Source of the DNA: Streptomyces luteogriseus | GTDB lineage: Bacteria; Actinomycetota; Actinomycetes; Streptomycetales; Streptomycetaceae | Length of the DNA stretch: 64,000 nt | Direction of reading: 5' to 3' | Assembly: GCF_014205055.1 (NCBI RefSeq) | Contig: NZ_JACHMS010000001.1 | Span: 8,088,501 to 8,152,500, forward strand | Shown here: piece after piece, positions 41,528 through 50,136 of the stretch | How the letters are laid out: every line of letters starts with the position of its first letter | Numbering within the stretch: the stretch's first letter is position 1 | The notes under the pieces: generated by a model | What the model was told of the DNA's origin: nothing | What the model saw: the letters and a program-made list of their open reading frames with translations, nothing else | The model's database searches: none | Translations under genes and position numbers: made by a program

Positions 41528-42487
41528 GTGACTGATGAAGGAAGTGATCGCAGGACCCGCGTCACCGTGCTGGTGGCGCTCGCAGCCAATCTGGTGATCG
41601 CGGTGGCCAAGGCCATCGGCGGCCTGGCGGCGGGGTCGCCCGCCCTGCTGTCCGAGGCGGCCCACTCGGTGGCCGACAGCCTGAACGAGGTGTTCCTGCT
41701 CGCGGCGCTGCGCCGCAGCCGCCGTCCCGCCGACCGGCGTCACCCTTTCGGCTACGGCAAGGAGCGGTTCTTCTGGTCGCTCCTCGCGGCCGTCGGCATT
41801 TTTGTCATGGGTGGCTGTTTCTCCTTCTTCCAGGGTTTCGAGGCCCTGACGAGCGGTGCGGAGGAGGAACTCGGCGGCTATGTGGCCGGCCTGATCGTGC
41901 TCGGGATCGCCCTTCTCGCGGAGGGCGGTTCGCTGCTGCGGGCGCTCTACCAGGTGCGCCGGCAGGGCGGCGCCGGTGCCGGGATGCGCGATCCGGCACT
42001 GCGGACGGTCGTCGCCGAGGACGGCACCGCGGTGCTCGGCGTCACCCTGGCCATCGTGGGCATGGCCCTGCACATGGTCACCGGCCAGGTGGTGTGGGAG
42101 GCGTCCGCCTCGCTCGCGATCGGCGCGCTGCTGGTCTACGTGGCCTTCCGGCTGGGCCGTGACGCCCGCGACCAGCTGATCGGCGAGGCGGCGGACCCGG
42201 AGTCGAGCGGGCGGATCGAGTCGCTGCTGCGGGCCCAGCCGGAGATCGACAGTGTGGAAGCGCTGTTCACGATGAAGACGGGCCTCGACACGGCTCTGGT
42301 GGCCGCCCGCGTCGACCTGGTGCCCGGCCTGGACAGCGAGCGCGTGGAGGAGGTCGCCGTCCGTATCAAGCAGTCCATCGCCCGGACGGTGCCCGAGGCG
42401 GACCAGATATTCCTCGACGTGACGGACCGGCTCGCCCGCGAGGCAGCGGAAAGCCCCGCCGCGACGGGGGAACGCGGCGGGGCCTGA
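41528..42487 (+). CDS. Cation diffusion facilitator family transporter
   Basis: A 319-residue CDF metal/proton antiporter. Six membrane helices span residues about 10-205, with the metal site HSVAD (SEAAHSVADSLNE) in helix 2 and a further Asp near GTAVLGVTLAIVGMAL in helix 5. The cytoplasmic C-terminal domain follows (QPEIDSVEALFTMKTGLDTAL). It probably exports zinc or another divalent ion. GTG 41528 puts the first helix at the usual position; the frame is open upstream but does not look coding. Confidence 0.92.
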   Translation: MTDEGSDRRTRVTVLVALAANLVIAVAKAIGGLAAGSPALLSEAAHSVADSLNEVFLLAALRRSRRPADRRHPFGYGKERFFWSLLAAVGIFVMGGCFSFFQGFEALTSGAEEELGGYVAGLIVLGIALLAEGGSLLRALYQVRRQGGAGAGMRDPALRTVVAEDGTAVLGVTLAIVGMALHMVTGQVVWEASASLAIGALLVYVAFRLGRDARDQLIGEAADPESSGRIESLLRAQPEIDSVEALFTMKTGLDTALVAARVDLVPGLDSERVEEVAVRIKQSIARTVPEADQIFLDVTDRLAREAAESPAATGERGGA

Positions 42488-42540
42488 ACCTCGCGTGCCC
42501 CCTCGCTACGGGTTCACACCCCCTGGGAGCAAGATTTTTC

Positions 42541-42567
42541 GCCGGCTGCCCGCACGGGGCAGCCGGC
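42541..42567. terminator. Hairpin between convergent CDF and nitroreductase-like genes
   Basis: GCCGGCTGCCC and GGGCAGCCGGC form an 11-base stem with a GCACG loop. A T-run (ATTTTTC) lies on its left, on the wrong side for a plus-strand terminator, but the stem is well placed for both genes. Confidence 0.6.
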
Positions 42568-42574
42568 CCCGTAC

Positions 42575-43057
42575 TCAGCCGCCCTCGGCCGGCTCCAGGA
42601 CGAACACCGGAATCTCCCGGTCGGTCTTCTCCTGGTAGCCGGCGTACGCCGGGTACGCCGCGACGGCCCGCTCCCACCAGGCCGCCTTCTCGTCACCGGT
42701 GACCTCACGGGCGATCATGTCCTGCTTCACCGGCCCGTCCTGGAGCTCCACTTGCGGATCGGCCAGCAGGTTGAAGTACCAGACGGGATGTTTCGGCGAC
42801 CCGCCCAGGGAAGCCACCGCGGCGTAACGCCCCTCGTGCTCCACCCGCATCACGGGTGTCTTGCGCAGCTTCCCGCTTCGCGCGCCCCGTGAGGTCAGGA
42901 TGACGACCGGCATCGTCGAGCCCTGGAGTGTCGTCCCCTCCTTGCCGCCGGAGCTCTCGTACAGCTCGACCTGCTTGCGCACCCACTGCGTCGGGCTGGG
43001 TTCGTACTCGCCTTCGAGAGGCATGGCATCCGTCCCATCGTCGCGTCCGCGGCTCAT
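42575..43057 (-). CDS. Deazaflavin-dependent nitroreductase family protein
   Basis: About 160 residues of the Ddn/F420-dependent nitroreductase family. Signatures are TQWVRKQVELYESSGGKEG, VVILTSRGARSGKLRKTPVM and SLGGSPKHPVWYFNLLADP. These proteins use reduced F420 to reduce quinones or nitro compounds. ATG 43057 has GAAGG nine bases upstream; ATG 43063 and an ATG 11 codons inside are alternatives. It is on the same strand as the LysE gene. Confidence 0.92.
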   Translation of the reverse strand: MSRGRDDGTDAMPLEGEYEPSPTQWVRKQVELYESSGGKEGTTLQGSTMPVVILTSRGARSGKLRKTPVMRVEHEGRYAAVASLGGSPKHPVWYFNLLADPQVELQDGPVKQDMIAREVTGDEKAAWWERAVAAYPAYAGYQEKTDREIPVFVLEPAEGG

Positions 43058-43128
43058 CGCCATCTGCCTTCAACACCCGTGCCCCCGGGAATCATCCGTA
43101 CCCGGCCGGATCGGGCCGGAAGCGGACC

Positions 43129-43761
43129 TCACCCCGGCGCGAGCGCCATCCGCACGGCCAGAGCCGTCATCACCCCGCTCGCGGCCAGCGCCGTCGCCAG
43201 CCGGCCCCGATGGCCGGTCAGCGCGCGGCCCAGCAGGGCGCCGCTCCCGGCCAGCAGCACCTGCCAGCTCGCGGAGGCGGCGAACGCCGCCAGCACGAAC
43301 ACGCCCTGCTCCAGTGGACCGGCCGGTCCACTGGCCTGCGAACCGAGCACGAGGGCGGCGAAGTAGATGACGGTGGTGGGGTTGAGCAGGGTGATGCCCA
43401 GCAGGCCCAGATAGGCCCGGGCCGGACTCGGGGGAGCGGGGGCGGTCCGGGTCGCGAGCCGGTGGCCGCGGTGCTCGCGCAGCGCGGTGACGGCGCCCCA
43501 TGCCGCCAGGGCGAGCAGCACGAGCACGCACACCCACCGCAGCGGCCCGAGCACCGGCCGCAGCGCGGACGCCAGAGCGGTGCCCCCGAGGGTGGCCGCG
43601 AGGGCGTAGAGCCCGTCGGCGGTGGCGACGCCGAGCGCGGCGCAGGCCCCGGTGCGCAGGGAGGTGCGGGCGGTGAGGGAGACGAGGTAGGTCCCGACGG
43701 CGCCCACGGGGACGGCGATGCCGTACCCGGCGAGCAGCCCCGCGACGAGCGCGCCCGTCAT
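43129..43761 (-). CDS. LysE family exporter
   Basis: A 210-residue membrane protein with six helices. The LysE start ALVAGLLAGYGIAVPVGAV and the conserved ALGVATADGLYALAA and GLLGITLLNPTTVIYFAAL segments are present. The family exports basic or other amino acids. ATG 43761 gives a normal length; the open frame continues 97 codons upstream but reads as low-complexity, non-coding sequence. No LysG regulator is adjacent. Confidence 0.9.
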   Translation of the reverse strand: MTGALVAGLLAGYGIAVPVGAVGTYLVSLTARTSLRTGACAALGVATADGLYALAATLGGTALASALRPVLGPLRWVCVLVLLALAAWGAVTALREHRGHRLATRTAPAPPSPARAYLGLLGITLLNPTTVIYFAALVLGSQASGPAGPLEQGVFVLAAFAASASWQVLLAGSGALLGRALTGHRGRLATALAASGVMTALAVRMALAPG

Positions 43762-44048
43762 GACCGCGGCGGTGTCGGTCCTCCCCGGCGGCCGGACTGC
43801 TGCTGTCGGCCCGCGGCGGAAGCGGCGGCGGACAACGGCGGGAGAACGGTGAACGTAGACATGGCCGGATCCTGAGCCCTGCCCTGCCGCGCCGACAACC
43901 GGTTTTCGCGTCGGTGCCGGCGCGCACGCGCCCCCGGCACGGGTGGCGGACCCGCGACACGCGCCACCGCTCCCGGTGTTCGAACGGCAGGGCGGCGTTC
44001 CCCGGCCATGTTGCCGGTGTCGGCGATCTGGCCGAACTTCGCGTCGCC
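43762..44048. other. Gene-free stretch upstream of LysE and CYP105-like genes
   Basis: About 290 bases with no believable gene on either strand. I see no repeat or hairpin of note, apart from the palindrome that starts at its right end. Confidence 0.5.
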
Positions 44049-44075
44049 TCATTAGATGCCTGGGGCATCTAATGA
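44049..44075. promoter_or_regulatory. 27-bp palindromic operator upstream of the CYP105-like gene
   Basis: TCATTAGATGCC (44049-44060) and GGCATCTAATGA (44064-44075) are perfect 12-base arms around TGG. The sequence is markedly AT-richer than its surroundings and ends 37 bases before the P450 start, where a repressor would block the promoter. Confidence 0.7.
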
Positions 44076-44112
44076 AGATCGGTACGACGTACTACTCGTC
44101 TGCGAGGTCTTC

Positions 44113-45309
44113 ATGACGGACACGACCGCACCCGTCGCCTTCCCTCAGAGCCGGACCTGCCCCTACCACCCGCCCGCCGCCTACGACGCGCTGCGCACGG
44201 AACGCCCCCTGACCCGCATCACCCTCTTCGACGGACGCGAGGCGTGGCTCGTCAGTGGGCACGCCACGGCCCGCGCGCTGCTGGCCGACCCGCGCCTGTC
44301 GTCCAACCGCGACCGGCCCGGCTTCCCCGCCTCCACCAAGCGCCTGGCCGGGATCCGCAACCGCAGAACGGCCCTGCTCGGCGTCGACGACCCCGAGCAC
44401 CGCGCCCAGCGGCGGATGGTCGTCGGGGACTTCACCCTCAAGCGGGCCGTCGAACTCCGGCCACGGATCCAGCAGATCGTGGACGAGCGGCTCGATGCGA
44501 TGATCGCCGCGGGCCCGGTCGCCGACCTGGTGAGCGCCTTCGCGCTGCCCGTGCCCTCCATGGTGATCTGCGCCCTGCTCGGCGTCCCCTACGCCGACCA
44601 CGACTTCTTCGAGGCCCAGTCGCGACGGCTGCTGCGCGGCCCCGAGGCCGCCGACGTGCTCGCGGCCCGCGACCGGCTGGAGGCGTACTTCGGCGAGCTG
44701 ATCGACCGCAAGCAGCAGGACCCCGGCACCGGCCTGCTGGACGACCTGGTCCACCGGCAACTGCGCGAGGGTGACCTCGACCGCGAGGGCCTGATCGCCA
44801 TGGCCCTCATCCTGCTGGTCGCGGGCCATGAGACGACCGCCAACATGATCTCACTCGGCACCTTCACCCTGCTCCGGCATCCCGAGCGGCTCGCCGAGCT
44901 GCGCGCGGACCCGCGGCTGCTGCCGGCCGCGGTCGAGGAACTGATGCGGATGCTGTCCATCGCGGACGGCATGCTGCGCCTGGCCGTCGAGGACATCGAG
45001 GTGGCCGGGACGACGATCCGCAAGGGTGAGGGAGTGGTCTTCGCGACCTCCGTCATCAACCGTGACGAGACGGTCTACCCCGACCCGGACACACTCGACT
45101 GGAGCCGGTCCGCCCGTCACCATGTCGCGTTCGGCTTCGGCATCCACCAGTGCCTCGGCCAGAACCTCGCCCGCGCCGAGCTGGAGATCGCGCTGCACAG
45201 CCTCTTCGACCGGCTGCCCACCCTGCGCCTGGCCGCCCCGGCCGAGGAGATCCCCTTCAAGCCCGGCGACACCATCCAGGGGATGCTGGAACTCCCCGTG
45301 ACCTGGTGA
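44113..45309 (+). CDS. Cytochrome P450, CYP105-like
   Basis: A 398-residue soluble bacterial P450. It shows CYP105-type features: LGVDDPEHRAQRRMVVGDFT in the C-helix area, I-helix VAGHETTANM, K-helix EELMR (ExxR), and haem loop FGFGIHQCLGQNLARAELEI with Cys347. CYP105 enzymes hydroxylate a wide range of xenobiotics and secondary metabolites. A dedicated 3Fe-4S ferredoxin gene follows 13 bases later and is the probable electron donor; no ferredoxin reductase is adjacent. A 27-bp palindrome lies upstream. No biosynthetic genes flank it, so a xenobiotic role is plausible (inference). Confidence 0.95.
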   Translation: MTDTTAPVAFPQSRTCPYHPPAAYDALRTERPLTRITLFDGREAWLVSGHATARALLADPRLSSNRDRPGFPASTKRLAGIRNRRTALLGVDDPEHRAQRRMVVGDFTLKRAVELRPRIQQIVDERLDAMIAAGPVADLVSAFALPVPSMVICALLGVPYADHDFFEAQSRRLLRGPEAADVLAARDRLEAYFGELIDRKQQDPGTGLLDDLVHRQLREGDLDREGLIAMALILLVAGHETTANMISLGTFTLLRHPERLAELRADPRLLPAAVEELMRMLSIADGMLRLAVEDIEVAGTTIRKGEGVVFATSVINRDETVYPDPDTLDWSRSARHHVAFGFGIHQCLGQNLARAELEIALHSLFDRLPTLRLAAPAEEIPFKPGDTIQGMLELPVTW

Positions 45310-45322
45310 GAGGCCTCCGCAC

Positions 45323-45520
45323 ATGCACATCGACATCGACCAGGACGTCTGCATCGGCGCGGGCCAGTGCGCCCTGACCGCCCCGGACGTCTTCACCCAG
45401 GACGACGACGGCTACAGCACCCTGCTGCCCGGCGCGCAGGGCGGCGGCAGCCCACTGCTGCGGGAGGCGGCCCGCGCCTGCCCGGTCAACGCCATCACCG
45501 TGTCCGAGACGGTGGGCTGA
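45323..45520 (+). CDS. 3Fe-4S ferredoxin, P450 partner
   Basis: A 65-residue ferredoxin. Cys10, Cys16 and Cys53 (CIGAGQC ... ACPVNA) are the three ligands of a single 3Fe-4S cluster; the fourth position of a 4Fe-4S motif is Ala13. The spacing and the gene's place directly after the P450 match the CYP105/SuaB-SubB type pairing. It would pass electrons from an NAD(P)H reductase encoded elsewhere to the P450. Confidence 0.95.
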   Translation: MHIDIDQDVCIGAGQCALTAPDVFTQDDDGYSTLLPGAQGGGSPLLREAARACPVNAITVSETVG

Positions 45521-45529
45521 CCCCGGGCC

Positions 45530-46081
45530 TCACCCGGTGTCCAGGAGCCGCCGGGCCGCCTCGCGCGCCTCGGCCGCGGGCTCGGCGCTCCTGGTGACGC
45601 CCGCCGTGACCATCGCACCCTCCGCCAGCAGGAACAGCTGTCCCGCCAGCGCGTCGGGCCGTCCCGCCGCCGCCACGAGCGCGCCGAGGTACTCCCGGAA
45701 CGCCCGCTTGTGCGCGCGCACCTGGCCGGTCACCCGTTCCGAGGTGGCGCCCAGCTCGCCGTACGCGTTGAGCCACGCGCAGCCGCGAAAGCCCGGCTCG
45801 CCGAACCACCTTCCGAGCCAGTCGAACACGGCCAGGAGCTGCTGCTCCGGCTCCGCGTGCCGCTCGACGTACTCGGCCAGCCGACCGCGCCAGCGCGTGT
45901 CGCGCCGCTCCAGATACGCCTCGACCAGGAGCTCCTTCGCCGGGAAGAGCTGGTAGAGCCGCTTCAGCGAGACCCCGGAAGCGCCGCGGACGTCGTCCAT
46001 CCCGACGGTCTGCACCCCCCGCCCGTAGAACAGCTCCTCGGCGGCGTCCAGTGCCCGCTCCCGGGCCACTGCACTGTCCAT
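45530..46081 (-). CDS. TetR family transcriptional regulator
   Basis: A 183-residue TetR protein with the helix-turn-helix at residues 27-50 (MDDVRGASGVSLKRLYQLFP) and a TetR C-terminal domain with the AGVTRSAEPAAEAREAARRL tail. It is divergent from a DUF1348 gene, and two near-identical palindromes lie in the 92-base gap; it is the obvious candidate to bind both. It converges with the ferredoxin gene. Confidence 0.93.
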   Translation of the reverse strand: MDSAVARERALDAAEELFYGRGVQTVGMDDVRGASGVSLKRLYQLFPAKELLVEAYLERRDTRWRGRLAEYVERHAEPEQQLLAVFDWLGRWFGEPGFRGCAWLNAYGELGATSERVTGQVRAHKRAFREYLGALVAAAGRPDALAGQLFLLAEGAMVTAGVTRSAEPAAEAREAARRLLDTG

Positions 46082-46101
46082 GGGATGACCCTCCTTGACG
46101 C

Positions 46102-46117
46102 GAGAACGAGCGTTCTC
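46102..46117. promoter_or_regulatory. TetR operator, site 1
   Basis: GAGAACG-AG-CGTTCTC is a perfect inverted repeat 21 bases upstream of the tetR start codon. Confidence 0.75.
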
Positions 46118-46135
46118 CTACGGTAGCAGCCCGAT

Positions 46136-46153
46136 GGAGAACGCTCGTTCTCC
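46136..46153. promoter_or_regulatory. TetR operator, site 2
   Basis: GGAGAACG-CT-CGTTCTCC repeats site 1 with longer arms, 20 bases before the DUF1348 start. The centres of the two sites are 35 bases apart. Confidence 0.75.
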
Positions 46154-46173
46154 TGTGCTGTCAGGGAGGATCC

Positions 46174-46632
46174 ATGACCGCCCGCCCGCCGCTGCCGCCC
46201 TTCACCCGCGAGACCGCCGCTCAGAAGGTCCAGGCCGCCGAGGACGCCTGGAACACCCGCGACCCGCACAAGGTCGCCCTCGCCTACTCGCCGGACTCCG
46301 TCTGGCGCAATCGCGGCACCTTCGTCACCGGCCGCGCCGAGATCGCGCGGTTCCTGACCCGCAAGTGGGAGCGCGAGCGGGAGTACGCGCTGCGCAAGGA
46401 CCTGTGGGCCTTCGACGGCAACCGCATCGCCGTCCGCTTCCAGTACGAGTGCCGGGACACCGACGGGCAGTGGTGGCGCTCCTACGGCAACGAACTGTGG
46501 GAGTTCGACGAGCACGGCCTCATGACCCGCCGCGAGGCGAGCATCAACGACGTGCGGATCGAGGAGAGGGAGCGCCGGATCCACGGCCCCCGGCCGGAGA
46601 CGGAACGCGGAGGCACGTTCCCCCTGAGGTGA
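46174..46632 (+). CDS. DUF1348/NTF2-like protein
   Basis: A 152-residue SnoaL/NTF2-fold protein of the DUF1348 type (AEDAWNTRDPHKVALAYSPD, WRNRGTFVTGRAEIARFLTR, SYGNELWEFDEHGLM, INDVRIEERER). Members are small cone-shaped barrels, possibly enzymes or ligand binders, with no settled function. GGGAGGATCC precedes the ATG. Expression is probably controlled by the divergent TetR through the twin palindromes. Confidence 0.92.
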   Translation: MTARPPLPPFTRETAAQKVQAAEDAWNTRDPHKVALAYSPDSVWRNRGTFVTGRAEIARFLTRKWEREREYALRKDLWAFDGNRIAVRFQYECRDTDGQWWRSYGNELWEFDEHGLMTRREASINDVRIEERERRIHGPRPETERGGTFPLR

Positions 46633-46659
46633 GTCCGGGGAGTCGCTAGGGTCTTCCGG

Positions 46660-47196
46660 ATGACCCGACAGGCCGCCCCCAAGCCCTTCCTCTACGTCGT
46701 CGTCTGCGCCGCGGGCATCGCCGTGGACGTCAGCAAGCTGATCACCGCCGCGCAGGAGCGGGACTGGGAGGTGGGTGTCATCGCGACACCCGTCGCGATG
46801 AACGGCTTCTTCGACACCGCCGCCGTCGAGGCCCAGACGGGCCGACCCATCCGCTCTGCCTGGCGCACCCCGGGCGAGCCGCGTCCCTTTCCGGCACCCG
46901 ACGCCGTGGTCGTCGCGCCCGCCACCTTCAACACCGTCAACAAGTGGGCGGCCGGCATCGCCGACACCCTCGCCCTGGGCACCCTGTGCGAGGTCGCGGG
47001 GCTCGGGGTGCCGGTCGCCGTCCTGCCGTGCGTGGCCGGCGCACTGGCCGCCCACCCCGCCTACCGGGACAGCGTCGAACGGCTGCGGGGGATGGGCGTG
47101 CGGTTCGGTGAGCCGTACACGGGAGAGCCCGGGGAGGACGGCGGCCGGCCCGAGTTCGGCTGGGAACGGGCCCTGGACCTGGTCGGACACGGCTGA
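46660..47196 (+). CDS. Flavoprotein of the HFCD/Dfp type
   Basis: A 178-residue homo-oligomeric flavin-containing Cys decarboxylase-fold protein. It has FLYVVVCAAGIAVDVSKLI at the N-terminus, the FMN-binding DAVVVAPATFNTVNKWAAGI strand, and AVLPCVAGALAAHPAYR. Family members decarboxylate C-terminal or phosphopantothenoyl cysteine, but small solo actinobacterial versions are uncharacterised. It lies 27 bases after the DUF1348 gene and may share its transcript. Confidence 0.88.
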   Translation: MTRQAAPKPFLYVVVCAAGIAVDVSKLITAAQERDWEVGVIATPVAMNGFFDTAAVEAQTGRPIRSAWRTPGEPRPFPAPDAVVVAPATFNTVNKWAAGIADTLALGTLCEVAGLGVPVAVLPCVAGALAAHPAYRDSVERLRGMGVRFGEPYTGEPGEDGGRPEFGWERALDLVGHG

Positions 47197-47316
47197 CGGT
47201 CACACCCCGGCATCGGCGGTGACGGCCTGTCAGGCAGCCCGCACCGGCCGCGCCTTCGAGTGCACGCGAGCACGTACGCTCCCCGTGGAAACCCTCCGAA
47301 GGCAGGAGCAGCATCG

Positions 47317-48285
47317 ATGCAGTACGTGAAGCTCGGTTCGACGGGCCTGGACGTCTCGCGGATCTGTCTGGGGTGCATGACCTACGGGCTGCCCGACCGC
47401 GGTACGCACGAGTGGACCCTCGGCGAGGAGGCCTCTCGCCCGCTGATCCGGCAGGCGGTCGAGGCGGGGATCACCTTCTTCGACACGGCGAACGTCTACT
47501 CCGACGGCACCAGCGAGGAGATCGTCGGCCGGGCCCTGCGCGACTTCGCCCGCCGCGACGAGATCGTCCTGGCCACGAAGGTGCACGGCCGGATGCGCCC
47601 CGGACCGAACGGCGGCGGACTGTCCCGCAAGGCGATCATGACCGAGCTCGACCGGAGCCTCACCCGCCTCGGCACCGACTACGTCGACCTCTACCAGATC
47701 CACCGCTTCGACCCGCACACTCCGGTCGAGGAGACGATGGAGGCCCTGCACGACGTCGTGAAGGCGGGCAAGGTCCGCTACATCGGGGCCAGTTCGATGT
47801 ACGCGTGGCAGTTCTCCAAGGCCCAGTACACCGCGCGGCTGAACGGCTGGACCCGCTTCGTCTCCATGCAGAACCACTACAACCTGATCTACCGCGAGGA
47901 GGAGCGCGAGATGCTGCCCCTGTGCGAGGACCAGGGCGTCGCCGTCCTGCCCTGGAGCCCCCTCGCGCGAGGCCGGCTCACCCGGGACTGGGACACCGGC
48001 ACCGAGCGCAGCGCCACCGACACCTTCGGCAGCACCCTGTACCAGGAGGGCGACCGGGCCATCGTCGAGACGGTCACCCGCATCGCCGGGGAGCGGGGCG
48101 TCCCCCGCGCGCAGGTCGCCCTCGCCTGGCTCCTCCACCAGCCCGCGGTGACCGCTCCGATCGTCGGCGCGTCCAAGCCCGGGCACCTGGAGGACGCGGT
48201 GGCGGCCGTGGAGATCGAGCTGAGCGACAAGGAACTGGAGGAACTCCAGCGCCCGTACGGTCCCCACCCCATCGCCGGGCACTGA
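47317..48285 (+). CDS. Aldo/keto reductase
   Basis: A 322-residue TIM-barrel NADPH-dependent oxidoreductase. The catalytic tetrad can be placed: Asp in FFDTANVYS, the adjacent Tyr, Lys in LATKVHGR and His in YQIHRFD. The phosphate-binding WSPLARGRLTRDW and SKPGHLEDAV close the barrel. The start ATG has GGCAGGAG upstream. It belongs to the large AKR group resembling YajO/Tas; the substrate is unknown. It converges with the phytanoyl dioxygenase gene, leaving 15 bases. Confidence 0.94.
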   Translation: MQYVKLGSTGLDVSRICLGCMTYGLPDRGTHEWTLGEEASRPLIRQAVEAGITFFDTANVYSDGTSEEIVGRALRDFARRDEIVLATKVHGRMRPGPNGGGLSRKAIMTELDRSLTRLGTDYVDLYQIHRFDPHTPVEETMEALHDVVKAGKVRYIGASSMYAWQFSKAQYTARLNGWTRFVSMQNHYNLIYREEEREMLPLCEDQGVAVLPWSPLARGRLTRDWDTGTERSATDTFGSTLYQEGDRAIVETVTRIAGERGVPRAQVALAWLLHQPAVTAPIVGASKPGHLEDAVAAVEIELSDKELEELQRPYGPHPIAGH

Positions 48286-48300
48286 ACAGTCACTCGAAGC

Positions 48301-49143
48301 TCAGTGCGGGCCCTGCGGTTCGAACTCCGTTCCGCAGGGGCCCGCCCCCTCGCTCTCCGCCAGCTCCACCCTCGCCCCGCTCATCTCCAGCGTCCGGTAG
48401 AACCGCCCGATCCGCTCCGCCGACCGCCCCACGTAGTGCCCGATGAACGACCGCCGGAACCGCTCGGCCGCCCGGTTCGGCTGCGAGCCGTGCACCAGGC
48501 TCCCGTTGAAGAACAGGACGTCTCCCGGCGCCATGTCCACCGGCACCGGCGCCAGCCCCGGCGGCGGGGGAACGTACTCCCGGGCGAAGGACACGTCCGA
48601 GTCGGCCGTCTCAGGACAGAACAGGTCCATGCGGTGCGTGCCAGGCACGACCTCCAGCCCGCCGTTCTCCCGGTCGATCACGTCGCAGGCCACCCATGCG
48701 GCCACACACGTGCCCGGCTCGACCCGCAGGTAGAAGTTGTCCTGGTGCAGCGCCTGCCCCCGGGCCCCGGGCGGCTTGAAGTAGAACATGCTCTGCGCGG
48801 CCAGCACCTCCTCCCCGAGGAGCGCCTCCAGAACCGTCCGCAGCCGGGCGTCCAGCAGGACCTCGCGTGCGCGACCGTTGATCTCGTGCGGGTGCATCAC
48901 CCGCGGCCAGACGTGCAGCGGATCAACGCCCGGCCCGTCATCGGCGCGCGGCTCGAAGTGCCCGGGCACCCGGCCGGCCGCCCGCAGCGCCGCGAACTCA
49001 CCGCACAGCCGCTCGATCGCGTCGGCCCCGAAGAGCCCGCGCACCACGGTGAAACCGTCCTCCTCGAAACTCTCCCGGTACCGCCGGAGCCCGGCGGGGT
49101 CCAGGATGGAAGCGCCGACGGCGCCGTTGCCCGTGACTGTCAT
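48301..49143 (-). CDS. Phytanoyl-CoA dioxygenase family protein
   Basis: A 280-residue Fe(II)/2-oxoglutarate dioxygenase. The iron triad is His133 and Asp135 (ALHQDNFYL) with His218 (GSLVHGSQPN), and an Arg in RAAERFRRSF can bind 2-oxoglutarate. The family hydroxylates lipids, amino acids and secondary metabolites. It diverges from an AraC-type regulator, which likely controls it. No other pathway gene is adjacent, so the substrate cannot be named. Confidence 0.93.
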   Translation of the reverse strand: MTVTGNGAVGASILDPAGLRRYRESFEEDGFTVVRGLFGADAIERLCGEFAALRAAGRVPGHFEPRADDGPGVDPLHVWPRVMHPHEINGRAREVLLDARLRTVLEALLGEEVLAAQSMFYFKPPGARGQALHQDNFYLRVEPGTCVAAWVACDVIDRENGGLEVVPGTHRMDLFCPETADSDVSFAREYVPPPPGLAPVPVDMAPGDVLFFNGSLVHGSQPNRAAERFRRSFIGHYVGRSAERIGRFYRTLEMSGARVELAESEGAGPCGTEFEPQGPH

Positions 49144-49206
49144 GAACGCACTCCTCGGTCAGGTGTCCTCGCTCCAGAACGCTAGGCCGCGCAACCGCCC
49201 AGGAGG

Positions 49207-50136
49207 ATGCCCGTGCGTGCTGACGGATTGCCCGACACTGCTGCGCACCCCGACAGCGGGGACCCCGCCCCGCCGCCCGGGCTGGTGGTCCTCGGCCACT
49301 TCGACCAGCCGCCCGGCTACGGCGTCAGCCGGCCGCACGGATCCGCGAGCTGGCTCTTCACCTGGACCACGGCGGGGCGGGGTCGGCTGTGGCAGGGTGG
49401 TGCGCGGACCACGGCCGACGCGGGCGAACTGGTCGTGCTCGCCCCCGGTGTCCCGCACGGGTACGCCGTCGCGCCCGGGGCCCACCACTGGCGGTTCTGG
49501 TGGGCGCACTGCCAGGCCCGCCCGTCCTGGGCCGCGTGGCTGCGGCCGTACGCCACCGGCGACGGGATGTACGCGGTCACCTCCGCCCCGGCCGGGGTGC
49601 ACGGCCGCGTCGGGACGGCGTTCCGGCGGATGCGCGCCGACGCCCGCTGGACCGGCACCGGGGCGCCGCCCGAGGCCTCACCCCCGAACACGCAGATCGC
49701 CGTCGCGCACGGCAGCGCGGCCCGCGAACTGGCCCTGTGCGCACTGGAGGAGGTCGTCCTCCTCACCACCGCCGGTGCCCGGCCGACCGCGCCCCGGCCC
49801 GGCATCGACGCTCGGATCCGTCGCGCCCAGGAGCTGATCGACGCCGACCCGGGCGCCCCGCACACCGTCAGCTCGCTCGCCGGGGGCGTCGCGCTGTCGC
49901 CGTCGCGCTTCGCCCATCTGTTCAGCCGGCAGCTGGGCCGGTCGCCGATGCGCGCCCTGCGTGAGGCACGGCTGCGTCATGCCGCCCGGCTGCTGGAGAG
50001 TACCGACCTGCCCGTGGAGCGCGTGGCCGCGGCCTCGGGTTTCGTCAGCCCGTTCCACTTCAACCGCGCCTTTCGCGAGCGCTACGGGGAACCGCCCGGG
50101 GCGTACCGCACGACGCACGGCGGTCCGCCCGGCTGA
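49207..50136 (+). CDS. AraC family regulator with cupin sensor domain
   Basis: A 309-residue regulator. Residues about 25-110 form the AraC cupin ligand pocket (ASWLFTWTTAGRGRLWQGG, LVVLAPGVPHGYAVAPGAHH). Residues about 205-300 carry two helix-turn-helix units (GVALSPSRFAHLFSRQLGRS, VERVAAASGFVSPFHFNRAF). It is divergent from the phytanoyl dioxygenase gene, separated by 63 bases, and is the probable activator of that gene. The ligand is unknown. Confidence 0.93.
   Translation: MPVRADGLPDTAAHPDSGDPAPPPGLVVLGHFDQPPGYGVSRPHGSASWLFTWTTAGRGRLWQGGARTTADAGELVVLAPGVPHGYAVAPGAHHWRFWWAHCQARPSWAAWLRPYATGDGMYAVTSAPAGVHGRVGTAFRRMRADARWTGTGAPPEASPPNTQIAVAHGSAARELALCALEEVVLLTTAGARPTAPRPGIDARIRRAQELIDADPGAPHTVSSLAGGVALSPSRFAHLFSRQLGRSPMRALREARLRHAARLLESTDLPVERVAAASGFVSPFHFNRAFRERYGEPPGAYRTTHGGPPG

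Noticed and set aside
42481..42575. tRNA-like GGTTCACACC stretch and T-run near a hairpin
   Set aside because: No cloverleaf can be drawn, and the T-run is on the wrong side for a classical terminator.
43762..44052. N-terminal extension of the LysE exporter
   Set aside because: The extension is Arg/Pro low-complexity sequence and would move the first membrane helix about 97 residues in, unlike the family.
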